Shown: piece after piece, positions 1 to 8,600 of the stretch
Position numbering within the stretch: the first letter of the stretch is position 1
Layout of the letters: each line of letters starts with the position of its first letter
NCBI GenBank assembly: GCA_022226935.1
Contig: CP092081.1
Span: 792,734-856,733 of the forward strand
DNA length: 64,000 bases
Origin: Nitrospira sp.
Lineage (GTDB): Bacteria > Nitrospirota > Nitrospiria > Nitrospirales > Nitrospiraceae
Direction: 5' to 3'
Translations under genes and position numbers: made by a program
Notes under the pieces: model-generated
Databases searched by the model: none
The model's input: only the letters and a program-made list of their open reading frames with translations
What the model was told of the DNA's origin: nothing

Positions 1-2035
1 CGTCCGCCAACATGCGAAAATACGCTTCGCTTTCGCGTAAACCGGCGTCGGCCCGCTGGCGTTCTGTAATGTCCCTGACAATGGCATGCCAGCGCCGGTC
101 CGGTTGCAGTTTCGCGCTGATCTCGACGGAAATGGTTCCCCCGTCTTTGCGGCGTAATTTCCATTCTCCGGAATGGCGATGTCCCTGGATCAGCTCGGCC
201 TTGATCGCTCTCAAGCGGGGGTAGTCGTGCGGATCCAACAGGTCGGGGACGCGCAGGCCGAACAGCTCCTCGCGGGAATAGCCCAACATCTGGCATGCGC
301 GACTGTTCACATCAAGGTATTGGCCGTTCATGTCCGCGGTGACGATCCCGTCCGACGCCTGCTCAAAGAGATGCCGGAACCGTTCTTCGCTTTCTCTCAG
401 CGCGCACTCCATCCGTTTGCGCTCCGTGATATTCGTGATGAGCGCATAAAATCCCGCCACCATGCCTTCGGGGCTGCGGTCCGGTACGTAGGTCGATAAC
501 AGCGTCTGTTCGCCTCGCTCATCCAGGAATGTGGTCTCGAAGGAAATACGTTCTCCATTCAGCACTCGCCGGATGAACGGCTGAACGGTCTGATAGTCAT
601 TTTTGAGGAGGTCTTTCACCGAGAGCCCCACGATCCGGTCGCGTGATAATCCGAATTGTTGTTCATATCCCGCATTGACGAACCGGTAACGCTCGTCGAC
701 ATCGACAGAGGCAATGAGACCAGGCAGCGCATCGGTAATGACGCGCAGCTGCTGTTCACTCTGCTGGAGGGCGGTGACGGATTGTTTGCGTTCCGTGATA
801 TCGAACATCACGCCGGTGATTTGCCGGGGCTGGCCGGTGGAATCAGGCAGAACCTGTCCGGTGATCGCGATCCAAGCTTCCCCGGGAGGCGTCTGGCGAA
901 GGATCCGGCATTCGAGATCATAGGCGCTCCGGTTTTGAATAGCCCGGTTGATGGTCTTGAGCACCTGCGCCCGATCCTCGGGATGAACCAGGTCCTGGAA
1001 CGCGTCGAAGGTACTCCCGAAGGTCATCGCGGGCAGACCGAAAATGCTCTCCAGTTCGGGAGAAAAGACCAATGTGTGACGGTCAAGGTCTTGATGGAAC
1101 GTGCCCATGCGACCGGCTTTCAGCGCGAGCCGGTGGCGGGCTTCGCGTTGCTGCAGGATTTGCAGGATATGTTTCTTTTGTCCGTCGCTGCGGTTGAGAT
1201 TACCGGCCAAGTACCAGAGAAAAGCCAGGATGATCAACATCACGGCGGACACGGCCAACGCGACTCCGAAATTGAAATCGTACCGGCCTGACCGTTGCGC
1301 TGCGATCCGGATCCATCCGGCGAGAATCGGCAAGGCAATCGCGAAGGGCAGGACGCGTCGCAACATCACGGCGCCGAGATCGTCGCTCGTCAAAGTGGCC
1401 ATAAACCCGCGGTTTGGGCGGGCGCTGAGAATGCCGAGACCGAGCGTGAGGAGCAGCGCGGCGCTAAAGATAGAGATGGTGTTCGACGTCCCGACTTTGT
1501 AGAGCGTTTGCACGCCATACAGGTAGCCGACGAGCGCAATGGCGCCGACGGTTCCTCCCAGCAGCGCCAGATAGTGGCTGGCATCCTCGCGGCCGTTGTG
1601 TTGCGAGTCGAGCTGGAGCAAGGCCAAAGCCAACATGAGGACGGCGAAGGCTGTCGCGGGAGCCATTCGGCCGGGATGAGTATCCACCTCCGAATCCGGA
1701 ATGGAGGCGAGCCAGAGATCGACACCCAGGTCGAGGGCCAGCAGATATTCGACCATCGTGAGAATGGCCAGAATGCAGGCAAAACCTGCGAAGCCGTGCG
1801 CAATACGCCGCTTCGTTCGCGTGAGGACCTGCTCATCGGCCTGCAGCAGCAAGGAGACGCCGCAGCAAAACACCGCGGCCATGGTCGAGGGTTTGACCGT
1901 TCCCGCTGAGGGCCACAGGTTGTAGAGCAACGTAGGGCTGTAGGCCCAGCAAAGAAAGGCGACGACCGGAAAACCGATGGCGAATCCGGCGGCCGAGGGA
2001 ACCAGACGTTGCAGCGTCAGCAGCACCGAAGTCAT
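1..2035 (-). CDS. Membrane-anchored multi-PAS sensor kinase (C-terminus off window)
   Basis: Reads in from 2035 and stays open to the window edge, so about 678 N-terminal residues are visible and the kinase core is missing. The first 230 or so residues hold several hydrophobic segments (residues about 12-32, 48-62, 80-98, 125-145, 150-185, 205-240), forming an integral membrane sensor region. Three PAS/PAC units follow (about 265-380, 385-505, 510-630), each closing with the typical DITERK/NITERK-type PAC ending, and a fourth begins at the edge. The ATG at 2035 has GGAGG 14 bases upstream. A CTAG-box promoter module lies at 2177-2222. By comparison with its neighbours it is probably a histidine kinase, but an output such as GGDEF cannot be excluded from the visible part. 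Confidence 0.8.
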   Translation of the reverse strand, partial: MTSVLLTLQRLVPSAAGFAIGFPVVAFLCWAYSPTLLYNLWPSAGTVKPSTMAAVFCCGVSLLLQADEQVLTRTKRRIAHGFAGFACILAILTMVEYLLALDLGVDLWLASIPDSEVDTHPGRMAPATAFAVLMLALALLQLDSQHNGREDASHYLALLGGTVGAIALVGYLYGVQTLYKVGTSNTISIFSAALLLTLGLGILSARPNRGFMATLTSDDLGAVMLRRVLPFAIALPILAGWIRIAAQRSGRYDFNFGVALAVSAVMLIILAFLWYLAGNLNRSDGQKKHILQILQQREARHRLALKAGRMGTFHQDLDRHTLVFSPELESIFGLPAMTFGSTFDAFQDLVHPEDRAQVLKTINRAIQNRSAYDLECRILRQTPPGEAWIAITGQVLPDSTGQPRQITGVMFDITERKQSVTALQQSEQQLRVITDALPGLIASVDVDERYRFVNAGYEQQFGLSRDRIVGLSVKDLLKNDYQTVQPFIRRVLNGERISFETTFLDERGEQTLLSTYVPDRSPEGMVAGFYALITNITERKRMECALRESEERFRHLFEQASDGIVTADMNGQYLDVNSRACQMLGYSREELFGLRVPDLLDPHDYPRLRAIKAELIQGHRHSGEWKLRRKDGGTISVEISAKLQPDRRWHAIVRDITERQRADAGLRESEAYFRMLAD

Positions 2036-2176
2036 GCGGTAATAACAAGCCTCCGAGTCGTACCGCTTTGTCACAAGCGACGACTGACCCTCTGTGCGGC
2101 CGTGACTCGAGGTAGAACAGCGGTGAGCGGTTTCGGTGATTCGTGGGCGATCATGCTCTTCAATCAAGCCCACTCG

Positions 2177-2222
2177 AGCCTAGGCCAGGGGGCACCTTGC
2201 CGCCACTGGGGGATCCCCTAGT
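2177..2222 (-). promoter_or_regulatory. CTAG-box promoter module for the 2035 kinase gene
   Basis: The 18-mer at 2205-2222 reads on the minus strand ACTAGGGGATCCCCCAGT. It is followed after 22 bp by TAGGCT (2177-2182) as -10-like hexamer, then a long leader to the ATG at 2035. One half-site has CCAG instead of CTAG. Confidence 0.65.
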
Positions 2223-2243
2223 TTCTCGCCGGTCGTACGCCTC

Positions 2244-4223
2244 TCAGGCTTGGACAGGAAAAGCGCGAAGAATAATTTCATAGAGTTGGTCTGCGGCGGA
2301 CTCTTTCGGCAGAAACGCGATGGCCCCGGCGCCGGTCATAGCGTGATGAACTTGGGGATCATTGCGGACGGAAATGCCGATGATGGCGAGGGAGGGATGT
2401 TCCTGGGTGAGCATGCGCGTGGCCTCGATCCCGTCGATAATCGGTAGATTCACATCCATAATGACGACGTCCGGACGCAGCGCCCGCGCCATGATGACGG
2501 CGTCCTGCCCGTCGGCGCCTTCCCCCACCACCGTCAAATTGTCGTGGGCGTCCAGTATGCTGCGAAGCCCCTGCCTCACCATCGCATGGTCGTCGATGAG
2601 CAGAATGTTGATGTTGCGCGATGAAGCTTCCGTGGAGGGGGCGGTTGTATGGACGGTATCTGCGGGCGGGAATTGAGGCTGGACGGAGCCGGATGCCAAA
2701 GGGAGCCGCAGGATCGCCACCGTGCCGCTTCCCGGAACGGACGACACCTCGCACTCGCCTCCAAGAAGTTCCATCCGTTCTCTAATGCTCAACAGACCGA
2801 ATTTACAGCGCGTGTTGTGAGTGACGCTCAATTCTGTCACATCGAAGCCGACGCCTTCATCCTCCACACAGATCCACAAGTCTCGGCGATCGTCATCCAC
2901 GTTAATGGTGATGGCGGCGTGATCGACTTTGGCATGTTTGATGATGTTAAAGAGCAGTTCGCGGACTGATTGAAACAACAGCACGGCTTGATCGTCCGGC
3001 AGGGTGAATGATGGAGCCATCGTTTTGACGGCCACTTCAAGGCCGTGCTGCTTCATCTGTTCTCCCAGCCATACCAGCGATTGCGACAGTCCGAATTGAT
3101 ACAGGATATGCGGGCTGAGCTCGGCGACGAGGGAACGGGTATAGGTCAGCGCCTGATCGAGCATCTCATCGATCTTCGACAGGGCCGTCGATGCCGTGGC
3201 ATCGTGAACGGTCGGGATGACTTGCGCCAGTCTGATCCGGCTGGCCACGACAAGTTGCGCTAAGTAGTCGTGCAGTTCGGTGGCGAGATGCCGACGTTCC
3301 CGTTGCTCGGTCAGGGTAAGGTCGGAGGCCAATGCCCGCAGGCGTTCCTGCGAGAGGAGGAGTTCTCCGGTCCGTTCGACGATGCGGCGCTCGAGTTCAG
3401 CGGCGGAGTTCTGCATGTCCCGTTCAGCCCGTTTTTGCTCGCTCAGATCCACGAGGATGTCCACCGCGCCGACCGGAGCGCCGGACGCGTCGCGAAGCGG
3501 CGTGGGGTGAGAGGCGACCGGAAGGCGGGTGCCGTCCGGTCGTTCGATGATGGTCTCCAACCCGCTGACGGGGCGATTGAGGGCAAAGGACTGCGCCAAA
3601 GGGCATTCTTCCGGCGGCATGAGTCGACCGTCCGTCCAATATTGGCGCCAGGAACCGGACCAGCGGGCGGCACCGAGAGGGGGCCGGCGGCCCCAGAGAT
3701 CGACCGCCGCCTGGTTATAGCGCGTAATGCGGCCGTCGGCGTCGGTGGTATACACCGCGGCAGGAAGCGCCTCAACCAGATTGGCCAGGTTACGTTCACT
3801 CTGTTTGAGGTCTGATATCGCCCGCGCGATTTTCGACGCCCCGACGATCCGGCCGTCTCGATCCTTGATCGGCGATACGGAGAGGGAGATTTCAACCAAG
3901 GTGCCGTCTTTGCGTTTGCGCACAGTTTCGTAATGGTCGATTCGTTCGCCCCGGCGGAGCCGTTCCAGGATGCGCGGTTCTTCGTTCTGGCGATCTTGGG
4001 GGATCAAGCGCAACACCGGTTGACCGATCATTTCACCGGCCGTATAGCCGAACAGATGTTGAGCGCCCCGGTTCCAACTGGTGATGATGCCATTCAGATC
4101 CTTGGAGATGATGGCATCGTCAGAACATTCCACAATGGCGGCCAGGTGAGCCAGCATAAAGTCCAAGGGAAAGTCCGGCTGAGGGAGAGAAGGAGATGTT
4201 TCTTCCGGGCTGGGCATATACAT
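2244..4223 (-). CDS. PAS-PAS-HisKA_3 histidine kinase with C-terminal receiver
   Basis: 659 residues, soluble. Domain order: PAS (about 22-140), PAS (about 145-265), a coiled stretch, a NarL-type dimerisation/phosphoacceptor domain with motif [11 protein letters not shown] (HisKA_3), HATPase_c with N-box NIIKHAK and G-box EDEGVGF, then a receiver starting [14 protein letters not shown] with phosphoacceptor in VIMDVNLP. The protein stops right after the receiver: there is no GerE helix-turn-helix, although this receiver type normally carries one. It is therefore a hybrid kinase that must pass its signal to a separate regulator. The ATG at 4223 has AGGA five bases upstream. It shares architecture with the C-terminal halves of the 5108-7165 and 11698-16821 products, so these are paralogues. 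A CTAG-box module lies at 4275-4321. Confidence 0.9.
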   Translation of the reverse strand: MYMPSPEETSPSLPQPDFPLDFMLAHLAAIVECSDDAIISKDLNGIITSWNRGAQHLFGYTAGEMIGQPVLRLIPQDRQNEEPRILERLRRGERIDHYETVRKRKDGTLVEISLSVSPIKDRDGRIVGASKIARAISDLKQSERNLANLVEALPAAVYTTDADGRITRYNQAAVDLWGRRPPLGAARWSGSWRQYWTDGRLMPPEECPLAQSFALNRPVSGLETIIERPDGTRLPVASHPTPLRDASGAPVGAVDILVDLSEQKRAERDMQNSAAELERRIVERTGELLLSQERLRALASDLTLTEQRERRHLATELHDYLAQLVVASRIRLAQVIPTVHDATASTALSKIDEMLDQALTYTRSLVAELSPHILYQFGLSQSLVWLGEQMKQHGLEVAVKTMAPSFTLPDDQAVLLFQSVRELLFNIIKHAKVDHAAITINVDDDRRDLWICVEDEGVGFDVTELSVTHNTRCKFGLLSIRERMELLGGECEVSSVPGSGTVAILRLPLASGSVQPQFPPADTVHTTAPSTEASSRNINILLIDDHAMVRQGLRSILDAHDNLTVVGEGADGQDAVIMARALRPDVVIMDVNLPIIDGIEATRMLTQEHPSLAIIGISVRNDPQVHHAMTGAGAIAFLPKESAADQLYEIILRAFPVQA

Positions 4224-4274
4224 GTTCCTGATTCCAGGTACGGGAGCGCTCCATCACGTTACTTTTTCAAGGCC

Positions 4275-4321
4275 ACTCTAAAACCGTCAGCCTCTGTGTC
4301 ACAACTAGGCAAAATGCTAGC
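4275..4321 (-). promoter_or_regulatory. CTAG-box promoter module for the 4223 kinase gene
   Basis: The 18-mer at 4304-4321 reads on the minus strand GCTAGCATTTTGCCTAGT. A 23-bp spacer leads to the -10-like TAGAGT (4275-4280), and the start codon is at 4223. It is one of two separate modules in this divergent intergenic region. Confidence 0.75.
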
Positions 4322-4337
4322 GTAGATCCGCTCTGAT

Positions 4338-4382
4338 CCAAGGGAGGTCCCTAGTAACCCCTCTTCAAAAACAGGGTATGGT
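4338..4382 (+). promoter_or_regulatory. CTAG-box promoter module for the Hsp20-like gene
   Basis: The 18-mer at 4338-4355 reads CCAAGGGAGGTCCCTAGT. A 21-bp spacer leads to the -10-like TATGGT (4377-4382). An in-frame ATG at 4378 falls inside this hexamer, which argues for the ATG at 4429 as the true start. Confidence 0.7.
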
Positions 4383-4428
4383 ACCAAGGCGGCAACCGAT
4401 ATGTTCAATCCGTGGAGCGACAGCGACC

Positions 4429-4815
4429 ATGATAAATGAAATGAATCTCCCCATCCAAGAACCGACGAAAGCCCATGCCGTGCGGGGAATCTCGCCCAGC
4501 CAGTCCGGTTCGGCTCGCGGGTCGGGTGCAAATCTCCTCCGCTCTCAACCAGTCATCGACGTGTCCGAAGGCGATGGAAACTTTAACGTCTATGCAGACT
4601 TTCGGCCGGTTCTCGAAAGTTCAGCCGCGCAGGTCGCCGTCAGATTTGTGCAACAGGGCATTATCCTCACCGGCGGAACGGTAGAACGATACCTTCCTAT
4701 TCCAACTGATGCCCTCATTCAGCACGCGCGCGTGACAGTGACCGAAGGAATAGTCAGGATTTCCATCCCGACGGCCGACTCGGGACATCGCTGGCGGTCC
4801 ATCGTGATGTGGTAA
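4429..4815 (+). CDS. Hsp20/alpha-crystallin-like small protein
   Basis: 128 residues. The C-terminal 90 residues follow the small heat-shock protein pattern: a start like PVIDVSEGDG, a middle strand pair, then RYLPIP, a stretch ending EGIVRISIP, which matches the family's hydrophobic strand, LP and dGvLtItiP positions. The C-terminal IxI/V tail of typical Hsp20 proteins is not obvious, and the N-terminal arm is short and Ser/Gly/Arg-rich. If functional it would be an ATP-independent holdase for unfolded proteins. The start is the ATG at 4429 with GGAG upstream. An alternative in-frame ATG at 4378 lies in the predicted -10 box. It is transcribed divergently from the PAS kinase gene at 4223. 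The family assignment rests on a weak pattern match. Confidence 0.6.
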   Translation: MINEMNLPIQEPTKAHAVRGISPSQSGSARGSGANLLRSQPVIDVSEGDGNFNVYADFRPVLESSAAQVAVRFVQQGIILTGGTVERYLPIPTDALIQHARVTVTEGIVRISIPTADSGHRWRSIVMW

Positions 4816-5107
4816 GGCAAACACCCCAGAAGGCCCTGGGCACATCTTTGCTGCCGGATGCGGGCGTCGGCTGTTACGTCTCCCAGGAGGCGGCCGGTAT
4901 TCATCTCTAGGGCGCGGCCCTGTCGACGGCTCCGTAAGACTCCTCCATAGCCAGCAGCTCCCTCTGCGTACTCTCTCCGCATTCTGCTCTCTGCAACATG
5001 CTTCAATGTAACCGGTGACCGCGATGGGGGTCACGCCTGTCACGCGGTCGCTGCCGGTCAGATTGTTACTGGTCGGCGGGCAATGCGGAGCCCGGCGTTC
5101 TTGCCGT
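4816..5107. other. Intergenic stretch without a supported gene
   Basis: 292 bases between the convergent ends of the Hsp20-like gene and the REC-PAS kinase gene. A degenerate CTAG-box-like 18-mer sits at 4906-4923 but has no -10 partner at the usual spacing. No convincing RNA gene or terminator with a T-tract was seen. Confidence 0.5.
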
Positions 5108-7165
5108 TCAGCGCAGCGCCTGGCGGATCGCGAGGTACAATTCGTCCACCGCCGCTTCTTTGGAAATCAGCGTGGCGGCCCCGGCGCGGAGCATCGCCTC
5201 GCGGGTTTCACCGCTGTTCTGTACCGACAGGCCGATGACGGCGACGTCCGGATGCCGAGATTTAATCTCGAGGGTCGCATCGATTCCGTTGATGCAGGGC
5301 ATATTGATGTCCATCACCACCACGGAAGGCCGCAGCTGCGCAACCGATTCCACCGCCTCCTTGCCGTTCGACGCCTCCCCGATCACCGCCACATCGTCGT
5401 ATTCGTCCAGCATGCTCCGGAGCCCTTGGCGCACCATGGCATGATCGTCGACCAGCAGGATGCCGATGAGATCGGAGGGCTCCGGAAACAGGGGAGGTGC
5501 CGACAGGTCTTTCTTCCTGGAATTGGACGCAGGGAGAGCCGCCACCGGCGCAGGCTGCTGTTCTCCCCCGCCGGTTTGCGCCGATCGATAGGGTGTTCTG
5601 ATTCTGGCCTTGGTGCCCTGGCCCGGCGCGGATTCAATGAGGAGTTCCCCCCCCATTGCCGCCATCCGTTCGGTAATACTGAAGAGACCGAAGCGCGCGG
5701 TGCCGGTTCCCTGATGGTCCGATGGCGCCGAGACGAAGCCGCAGCCGTCATCCGAGACGATGATTTCCAAACAGTCATGCTCCGTACATGTGACTTCAAC
5801 GGTGGCCCGTGTCGCGTTGGCGTGCTTGAGCACGTTGAACAGCAATTCGCGCACGGATTGAAACAGCAAGACGGCTTGATCCTCAGGAAGGGACAACACG
5901 GGCATCTGCTGCTGCATCGCGACAGGCAGCCCGTGCCGTTGCATCTGCTCGGCCAACCAGGTCAGCGACTCCAAAAGACCAAATTCCTTGAGCGTGGGGG
6001 GGGTCAACTCCGCGACCAGGCATCGAGTGTAATCGAGGGATTGCGTCAGGGCCTGATCCGCGTCTTGTAGCAGTTCTGCCGTGCGATCCCCGGATGCGCC
6101 GGGAATGGCCTGCCGCAATTTCATGCGCACGACCACCAGCAGTTGCGCCAGGTAGTCATGCAGTTCAGTCGCCAGCCGTTTGCGTTCCTTCTGCTCTGTC
6201 AGATTGAGCTCCGTCGCCAATGCACGGAGTTGTGTCTGCGATCGGCGTAATTCGTCGGTCTTCTGATTGACCGCGCGCTCCAAGTCGACACTCCAACGCT
6301 GGAGACGTTCTTCTGCTTCCTTGCTCTCCGTGAGGTCGAAACTCGCGCCGATGTACCCTAATAGCTGTTCAGATGGGGAAAGGGTAGGCATGCCGATCGT
6401 GCGTATCCAGCGGTAGACCCCATCTCCCCGACGACAACGAAATGAAGTTTCGAATCGGAGGCGCTCGGCGACGGCACGACGGTAGGTGTCGGCGGCCTGC
6501 GCCTGGTCGTCGGGATGGACATGGTTGAGCCACGAGAGCCTGCTCGCTTCTTCGACGGTGGCTACTCCGAAAAAGTTCAGGCAGGCCTGATTGACGAACT
6601 CCAAACCGTCGACACCGTTCATCCAGATGATGACCGGCGCGCTGTCAGCCAGCAGTCGAAAACGAGATTCACTGTCGCGCAGGCGCTGGTCGGCTTCGTC
6701 TCGTTCGCGCAACAGCCGGGCTTTTTCCTCGGCGAGTGTGAGGAAGCGATCCCGTTGGCGGGCCAGTTCTTCCCGCTGTCTGAAGAGATCGAGAAAGATG
6801 GCGGCCTTGCTGCGCAGGACATGCGGCTCGATCGGCTTGTAGAGAAAATCGACCGCGCCTGCCTGGTAGCCACGAAACCGGTGCAAGTTGTCCTGTGATT
6901 CCCCCGTGAGGAAAATGATCGGCACGTGCTGCGTGCGCCGCGAGCCGCGCATCAGCTCGGCCAGTTCAAATCCATCCATGATCGGCATGTGCACATCGAT
7001 GATGGCCAGGGCGACATCGTGATCCAGCAGCATCTCCAAAGCCTCCCGGCCTGAACCTGCCTGCAACACTTCCACCCCGTCTTGAGACAACAGCGTCCTG
7101 AGCGCCACGAGGTTGGCTTCGTGATCATCGACGAGCAGGAGCTTAGGTTGTTTGGCCGGCATCAT
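5108..7165 (-). CDS. REC-PAS-HisKA_3-HATPase-REC hybrid histidine kinase
   Basis: 685 residues, soluble. Order: receiver (about 8-125; LLLVDDHE, IIDVHMP, lysine in LYKPIE), coiled linker, PAS (about 165-285), second coiled segment, HisKA_3 with [11 protein letters not shown], HATPase_c (N-box NVLKHAN, G-box SDDGCGF), low-complexity linker, second receiver (about 565-680; [22 protein letters not shown]). There is no DNA-binding domain. It is the last gene of a five-gene operon: its ATG at 7165 overlaps the cheB stop, so translation is probably coupled. With CheR and CheB directly upstream, a link between protein methylation and this kinase is plausible but unproven. Confidence 0.9.
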   Translation of the reverse strand: MMPAKQPKLLLVDDHEANLVALRTLLSQDGVEVLQAGSGREALEMLLDHDVALAIIDVHMPIMDGFELAELMRGSRRTQHVPIIFLTGESQDNLHRFRGYQAGAVDFLYKPIEPHVLRSKAAIFLDLFRQREELARQRDRFLTLAEEKARLLRERDEADQRLRDSESRFRLLADSAPVIIWMNGVDGLEFVNQACLNFFGVATVEEASRLSWLNHVHPDDQAQAADTYRRAVAERLRFETSFRCRRGDGVYRWIRTIGMPTLSPSEQLLGYIGASFDLTESKEAEERLQRWSVDLERAVNQKTDELRRSQTQLRALATELNLTEQKERKRLATELHDYLAQLLVVVRMKLRQAIPGASGDRTAELLQDADQALTQSLDYTRCLVAELTPPTLKEFGLLESLTWLAEQMQRHGLPVAMQQQMPVLSLPEDQAVLLFQSVRELLFNVLKHANATRATVEVTCTEHDCLEIIVSDDGCGFVSAPSDHQGTGTARFGLFSITERMAAMGGELLIESAPGQGTKARIRTPYRSAQTGGGEQQPAPVAALPASNSRKKDLSAPPLFPEPSDLIGILLVDDHAMVRQGLRSMLDEYDDVAVIGEASNGKEAVESVAQLRPSVVVMDINMPCINGIDATLEIKSRHPDVAVIGLSVQNSGETREAMLRAGAATLISKEAAVDELYLAIRQALR

Positions 7166-7764
7166 GATGCTTTCAGTTCCCGTGAGGCCAACAGCTGGTT
7201 CATGTCGGACAGGCTCATGGCCCTCGCTTCGGGGCAGGCAGCCAGGGTGGCCTCCGGCATCAAGCCCGCCGCTGCCGATTCGGGCAGTTGCACCAAGACG
7301 ATGCCGCCGGCCTTGACGACCGAGCGGGACCCTTGCGCACCGTCATGATTGGCCCCGCTGAGAACAAGTGCCAGCAGCGTTTTCCCATAGACATCGGCCG
7401 CGGATTCGAACAGCACGTCAATGGAAGGCCGCGCGAAGCTCACCGGCTCCTCATTCGACAAGGACAAGGATCGGTCCTTTTCAACCAAGACATGATAATC
7501 CGGTGGGGCGAAATACACGGTCCCGGGGCAGATCAATTCCTTGTCCTCTGCCTCCTTGATCGTCACCCGGCATTTCGCCTGCAGGAGGGCGGGGATACTG
7601 TTGGGCTGATCCGGCGGCACGTGCACCGTGACGAGAATCGGTAAGGGATAGTCCGGCGCCAGCGGCGGAAGCAATTGGGTGAGAGAGGCAATCGCTCCGG
7701 CCGATGCGCCGATGACGATGGCTTCAATATCGAGCAACGAGAGATCCTGCTGCATGACGCTCAT
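7162..7764 (-). CDS. cheB: CheB-type protein-glutamate methylesterase, catalytic domain only
   Basis: 200 residues, about the size of a bare CheB catalytic domain, with no N-terminal receiver. The nucleophile motif GASAGA, the catalytic histidine region VTVHVPP and the aspartate region SGANHDGA are all visible. CheB hydrolyses methyl-glutamates (or deamidates glutamines) on chemoreceptors. The ATG at 7764 overlaps the cheR stop (ATGA), and the stop overlaps the next kinase start. No chemoreceptor, CheA or CheW is in the window, so this pair more likely serves the adjacent PAS/GAF kinases than flagellar chemotaxis. Receiver-less CheB next to CheR is known from CheB-CheR-PAS fusion proteins. 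Confidence 0.9.
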   Translation of the reverse strand: MSVMQQDLSLLDIEAIVIGASAGAIASLTQLLPPLAPDYPLPILVTVHVPPDQPNSIPALLQAKCRVTIKEAEDKELICPGTVYFAPPDYHVLVEKDRSLSLSNEEPVSFARPSIDVLFESAADVYGKTLLALVLSGANHDGAQGSRSVVKAGGIVLVQLPESAAAGLMPEATLAACPEARAMSLSDMNQLLASRELKAS

Positions 7765-8600
7765 AGGTCGCTCCGCTTCTGATAGATCCGTTCCACTGGT
7801 AGAAATTCGTGGAAGGCCTTGGCGTGGGCATTGAAGCGGAGACTCTCCCTGGCGCCGATCCCCAGGAATCCTTTCCTCACCAGTGCATCCTTGAATAGGC
7901 CCACGGCGCGGTCCTGCAGCGGCCGATCGAAATAGATCAGGACGTTACGGCAGCAGACCAGATGCACTTCGGCAAAGACGGAATCCGAGGCGAGGCTGTG
8001 GTCGGAAAAGACCGTCCGCCGACGGAGTGTTTTGTCAAAGCAGGCCGCCCCATACGCCGCATTGTAATATTCGGACAACGAGCCGGTTCCGCCGGACAAC
8101 CGATGGTTTTTCGTGAACAGGGCGATGCGTTCCAGGTCGTAGACTCCCGCTTCCGCCTTGGCGAGCGCCGTGCCGTTGATGTCAGTGGCGTAAAACATGG
8201 TTTTGTCTTCGAGGCCTTCTTCCCGAAAAAGAATCGCAAGGGAATAAAGTTCTTCCCCGGAACTGCATCCCGCCACCCAGACTTTTAAGGACGGATAGGT
8301 CTTGAGGTGCGGAACGACCTGCTCCCGGATGGCGCGAAAATACCCCGGGTCACGAAACATGTCGCTGACCTGCACCGTCAGATAACTCAACAATTGCGGG
8401 AGCATCGCGTCATTGTGCAGCAATTGGCCTTGGAGCGCGGAGAGGGACGGAAACCCCATACGCTCGCAGGCGAGGAGGAGGCGGCGTTTGAGCGAGGCTT
8501 TGGAGTATCCACGAAAGTCATAGTGATACCGGGAATACATCGCCTCAAGAAACAACCAGAGCTCAATATCCTCGGTGTTGAGGGTCGTATCCGGGGTCAT
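7761..8600 (-). CDS. cheR: CheR-type SAM-dependent protein methyltransferase
   Basis: 279 residues from the ATG at 8600. That ATG gives the ATGA overlap seen at the other junctions of this operon; an ATG at 8612 is also possible. The N-terminal helical CheR_N domain (about 10-75) is followed by the Rossmann-type methyltransferase domain. Visible motifs are [11 protein letters not shown] (SAM-binding loop), [10 protein letters not shown] (acidic residue binding SAM ribose) and CCRNVLIYF. The family methylates glutamates of receptor signalling domains using SAM. The target here is unknown, and the neighbouring multi-PAS kinases are candidates. It is followed by cheB with a 4-base overlap. Confidence 0.9.
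   Translation of the reverse strand: MTPDTTLNTEDIELWLFLEAMYSRYHYDFRGYSKASLKRRLLLACERMGFPSLSALQGQLLHNDAMLPQLLSYLTVQVSDMFRDPGYFRAIREQVVPHLKTYPSLKVWVAGCSSGEELYSLAILFREEGLEDKTMFYATDINGTALAKAEAGVYDLERIALFTKNHRLSGGTGSLSEYYNAAYGAACFDKTLRRRTVFSDHSLASDSVFAEVHLVCCRNVLIYFDRPLQDRAVGLFKDALVRKGFLGIGARESLRFNAHAKAFHEFLPVERIYQKRSDL

Noticed and set aside
2180-2195. Second CTAG (CCTAGGCC) near the 2205 palindrome as another operator
   Set aside because: No partner core at 12 bp on either side; it is better explained as part of the -10-like TAGGCT.
4906-4923. 18-mer TCTAGGGCGCGGCCCTGT resembling the CTAG-box
   Set aside because: Only one core is intact, no good -10 hexamer lies 21-23 bp away on either side, and no gene start follows.
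4719-5006. 95-codon minus-strand frame overlapping the Hsp20-like gene
   Set aside because: No ribosome site, Arg/Gln-rich antisense-type composition, and it covers the better supported plus-strand gene.
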